DNA from: QNZT01 sp964651755
GTDB taxonomy: Bacteria; Campylobacterota; Campylobacteria; Campylobacterales; QNZT01
Reading direction: 5' to 3'
Assembly: GCA_964651755.1 (NCBI GenBank)
Contig: CAZYZD010000091.1
Span: 1 to 8,315 of the forward strand
Length of the DNA stretch: 8,315 bases
The notes beneath the pieces are model-generated. The model was not told where the DNA came from. It saw nothing but the letters and a program-made list of their open reading frames with translations, and did not search any database. This document shows, piece by piece, positions 5,691-8,315 of this stretch. Each line of letters opens with the position of its first letter. Within the stretch, counting starts at the first letter, position 1. The translations under genes were made by a program, and so were the position numbers.

Positions 5691-8315
5691 ATGAAACATA
5701 ATAACTTAGTAAAAATCTCTATCTCGGCGGCATTGGCAGCAGTTCTATTTGCAGGGTGTGGCAGCAGTACATCTCCTGCAAGTTTGGCAGAAAAGAGTAG
5801 TACATCTACACAGTCAGAAAGTAAAAAGTCTGATACAGCACAGTCGTTAAATACCTTGAGCGGTACGATAAGGTTGGATAATACCCCTGTAAATAGTCGT
5901 ACAACACACTCTTTAAACAGTAATGTATACAGCATCACGGCATACAATTTAAATGACAATAGTGTTTATAAAACCACTACCAATGCAAGTGGTCACTATA
6001 CACTTTCCGGTCTTAGTGACGGAGAGTATCAGATATATGCGGAAAATAATGAAGTGGCAAAAAGTGCTATCAAACGTGTTGCACTTGCAAGAGGAACACG
6101 TAAAGTAGTTGATTTTGTACTTCAGGCGGCAGGTTCAATCAAAGGGCAGATCAAAGGAGCCGAGGTTGTTTACATTCCGGGAAAAGATTATGTCGTAATT
6201 CCTGATGAAAACGGTTACTTTGAGATGACAAATATCCCAGTAGGTACATATGTATTGAAATATGAGATTAAGACAGATAGTAAATATTATGATGAGTATG
6301 ATGATACTAAAATGGGTAGTCTGAATATTACAGTTCAGGAAGGGATGACAGATCTTTCTTTGATTACGCCGCAATTGAATTTGATTAAAATTAATTCGGA
6401 TCTTAGATTTGGAACGTTGCAATTACATCATGATGGTATCGGTATCAAGTATGATGATTGGATGATAGATCCAAAATTGCTCTCTCAGGCGGCTGTCCTC
6501 AAAGATGCTTCCGGTACAGTGATTCCTGTAGAAGTAGGTACACATTATGAAGGTTTTGTGAAGCTGAGAACAAAAGAGATTGTTCCTGCAGGAGACTATA
6601 CTCTTACTATCCCTGCAACGATTTCCGACAAAATGGCTCATGATTTTGTGAGAACATTTCATGTGGATGCTGTTGCTGTGGCTTTTACGGAGAGTGATTC
6701 AGGAAGCAGTGCGAGGTATCTCAGAATTGATCTTCCTCAGGCAGTAAGTGATACACAAAAAGCTTCACTTGGTACGATTGTTGTCAAAGAGAAAGGTTCG
6801 ACAGCAACGGTTTCTGTTAAAGCTGTCTGGACAGGAGATCATCAACTGGCACTTTTTGGAAATTATAAAACAGGGGTAGAATATGTCTTTGACTTGACAG
6901 ATGCACAAAAAGCTTTACTTGGCGATGTCAAAACATTTTTTGACAAATTAACATTTGGTGAAGCTAAACTGGAGGGAGTATACCCTGCAAATGGTCTGAA
7001 AGAGGTAGCTATAGATCAGCCGATTTATGTCAATGTACAAAATGTGCGTGAACTTGATCCGTCTACTGTTAAATTTACAATCACTAATGGTAGTGAAACA
7101 AAAACATATACGCAGCAGGATATTCTTTTTTCAAGAGGTGGTGGTGCGTTAGAGCCTTATGATTATATGGATATCCATTCAGATTATTATAACAATTTTT
7201 ATACAACTGCAATAGGAGTCAAAGATGCCAAACTTGAGTATGGTAAAACATATACTGTACGAGTTGAAGCGAAAGATTTCTTTGGACATACGTTAACTTC
7301 CGAAAGTACATTTCAGACGCTTACACCTGAAGTACGGGATCTCTCTCCGAATGATCTTGACGAGTTATTCAGAGATAATTTACGTGCGGAATTTAATGTA
7401 GCAGTAAAAAAAGGTGTTGGTACAATTACTGTTGAAGATTTGACAGATCCTTCACATAATCCGGAAGTGAAACTTGGTAAGCGTGACAGATATGATGGAT
7501 ATGATGAATATGAAATGGATTTTATGCCTCAGACAATCTTTTTTGAGATAGATGGATTGATGCCGGAGCATAAGTACAAAGTGACTGCATCAGGATTTGA
7601 AAGCCAGGATGGAGTGGAAATTCCTGCGGAAACGACGGAATTTGTAACACCTCCTAAAATGCTTATTATCCCTGAAGAGTATAGCCAGAACCTTTTTGTC
7701 GATCCGCAGCAGTTTGAGCATAAAGTGCGCTTTTTTGTCTTCGGTGATTTGACAGATGCGGAGAAAGCATTTATGGAAGCTCATCTGCAGGTTACCAGTT
7801 ATGGCAATGCGCAGACTCCTGATGCTACACATCCAGCCAGAAAACTTTTCTTTGTAGATGATCATGATGGAGTTGAAATTGTGGTGGCATTTACTATTGA
7901 TGCGGGTACCAACTATGAAATCTCTTTTGATGACGTCAGCGGTCTTTCCGGTATCGTTATGCCAAGGGGCTTTGAAGCGGGTAAACCTCTTGTCAGTTTT
8001 TCAACACAGAAGATGACAGGTACAACTAGTTCACAAAATGGTCAGATAATTCAAAATCTTAATGTCCATAATGAAGGTATGGAAGGAAGAGTGGAACTTG
8101 AAGCGACTATTCCTTTGGGGAAAATTCCGTCTTATGAAAGTTGCTGGAATAGATTTGGTAATGATATGGAAAGTGTAGATTTATCTGCATATATTCATGT
8201 GGTAGATGAAGAGAACAAAGAGGTATCTGTTGAATTTAACAAAAATGGTAATTACAGTATGAATTCCCGATATATTGGTGATGAGATGCAGGTATGTGAA
8301 CTAAAACTCTATCCA
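5691..8315 (+). CDS. Second large envelope lipoprotein, 3' end outside the window (carboxypeptidase-regulatory-like and SbsA/Big_5-like Ig modules)
   Basis: The frame is open from ATG 5691 to the last base, giving 875 codons with no stop, so the protein is longer than seen. The leader has Lys2 and Lys8, a hydrophobic core and lipobox LFAGC with Cys23, followed by an S/T/K-rich tether to about residue 55. Carboxypeptidase-regulatory-like modules lie at about 56-119 and 148-193; the first carries ASGHYTLSGLSDGEYQI, the second DENGYFEMTNIPVGTY. Residues 225-770 appear to form five SbsA/Big_5-like Ig modules, starting near 225, 326, 427, 544 and 657. The third is clearest, with YPANGLKEVAIDQPI, LDPSTV and a closing YGKTYTVRVEAKDFFGHTL. 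A further beta-rich stretch continues to the edge and holds Cys818 and Cys869, the only cysteines after Cys23. Tyr/Asp-rich patches occur at 196-207, 490-504 and 601-610. No enzyme motif is seen. Lipidation and the shared operon suggest an envelope partner of the upstream protein. Function and gene name are unknown. Confidence 0.88.
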   Translation, partial: MKHNNLVKISISAALAAVLFAGCGSSTSPASLAEKSSTSTQSESKKSDTAQSLNTLSGTIRLDNTPVNSRTTHSLNSNVYSITAYNLNDNSVYKTTTNASGHYTLSGLSDGEYQIYAENNEVAKSAIKRVALARGTRKVVDFVLQAAGSIKGQIKGAEVVYIPGKDYVVIPDENGYFEMTNIPVGTYVLKYEIKTDSKYYDEYDDTKMGSLNITVQEGMTDLSLITPQLNLIKINSDLRFGTLQLHHDGIGIKYDDWMIDPKLLSQAAVLKDASGTVIPVEVGTHYEGFVKLRTKEIVPAGDYTLTIPATISDKMAHDFVRTFHVDAVAVAFTESDSGSSARYLRIDLPQAVSDTQKASLGTIVVKEKGSTATVSVKAVWTGDHQLALFGNYKTGVEYVFDLTDAQKALLGDVKTFFDKLTFGEAKLEGVYPANGLKEVAIDQPIYVNVQNVRELDPSTVKFTITNGSETKTYTQQDILFSRGGGALEPYDYMDIHSDYYNNFYTTAIGVKDAKLEYGKTYTVRVEAKDFFGHTLTSESTFQTLTPEVRDLSPNDLDELFRDNLRAEFNVAVKKGVGTITVEDLTDPSHNPEVKLGKRDRYDGYDEYEMDFMPQTIFFEIDGLMPEHKYKVTASGFESQDGVEIPAETTEFVTPPKMLIIPEEYSQNLFVDPQQFEHKVRFFVFGDLTDAEKAFMEAHLQVTSYGNAQTPDATHPARKLFFVDDHDGVEIVVAFTIDAGTNYEISFDDVSGLSGIVMPRGFEAGKPLVSFSTQKMTGTTSSQNGQIIQNLNVHNEGMEGRVELEATIPLGKIPSYESCWNRFGNDMESVDLSAYIHVVDEENKEVSVEFNKNGNYSMNSRYIGDEMQVCELKLYP

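Noticed and set aside
5603..5959. Minus-strand open frame of 118 codons across the junction of the two lipoprotein genes
   Set aside because: It lies opposite two well-supported genes that have signal peptides and ribosome binding sites. Its translation shows no recognisable domain, so it is a shadow frame.
1102..7865. Other minus-strand open frames of about 70-120 codons inside the two genes
   Set aside because: They are antisense to continuous, domain-bearing reading frames. Their translations are low-complexity or odd, rich in Ser/Thr/Val or Ile/Cys/Arg, as expected for antisense reading.

Overview
The window looks like an AT-rich Gram-negative chromosome. A Campylobacterota species of the Sulfurovum/Sulfurimonas kind is my best guess. 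This rests on the low-GC coding style, the even AT-richer intergenic DNA, strong AAGGAG ribosome binding sites, a tRNA with encoded CCA, and large lipoproteins built from beta-sandwich modules. It is an inference from style, not from a diagnostic marker gene.

Layout: (1) positions 1-36 are the 3' end of a tRNA gene cut by the window edge. (2) Positions 37-676 are a long, very AT-rich non-coding stretch with several perfect dyad symmetries but no clear terminator or full-consensus promoter. (3) Positions 677-5680 encode a 1667-residue lipoprotein. It has a signal peptide, a Q/P/N/G-rich tether, a poorly recognised N-terminal beta region, several carboxypeptidase-regulatory-like modules, an array of Ig/PKD-like modules about 90-100 residues apart, and a closing carboxypeptidase-regulatory-like module. 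(4) Ten bases later, at 5691, a second lipoprotein gene begins and runs open to the window end (875 codons, no stop). It has two carboxypeptidase-regulatory-like modules followed by a chain of SbsA/Big_5-like Ig modules.

The two genes are on the same strand. The Shine-Dalgarno of the second overlaps the stop codon of the first, so they almost certainly form one transcription unit. Their lipidation sites are very alike (LF-x-GCG-x-ST-x-P). No enzyme active site, transporter or secretion gene is visible. The simplest reading is a pair of long, rod-like, lipid-anchored envelope proteins with structural, adhesive or matrix roles. Their function is not determined by the sequence. No mobile element, CRISPR array or integrase is seen.
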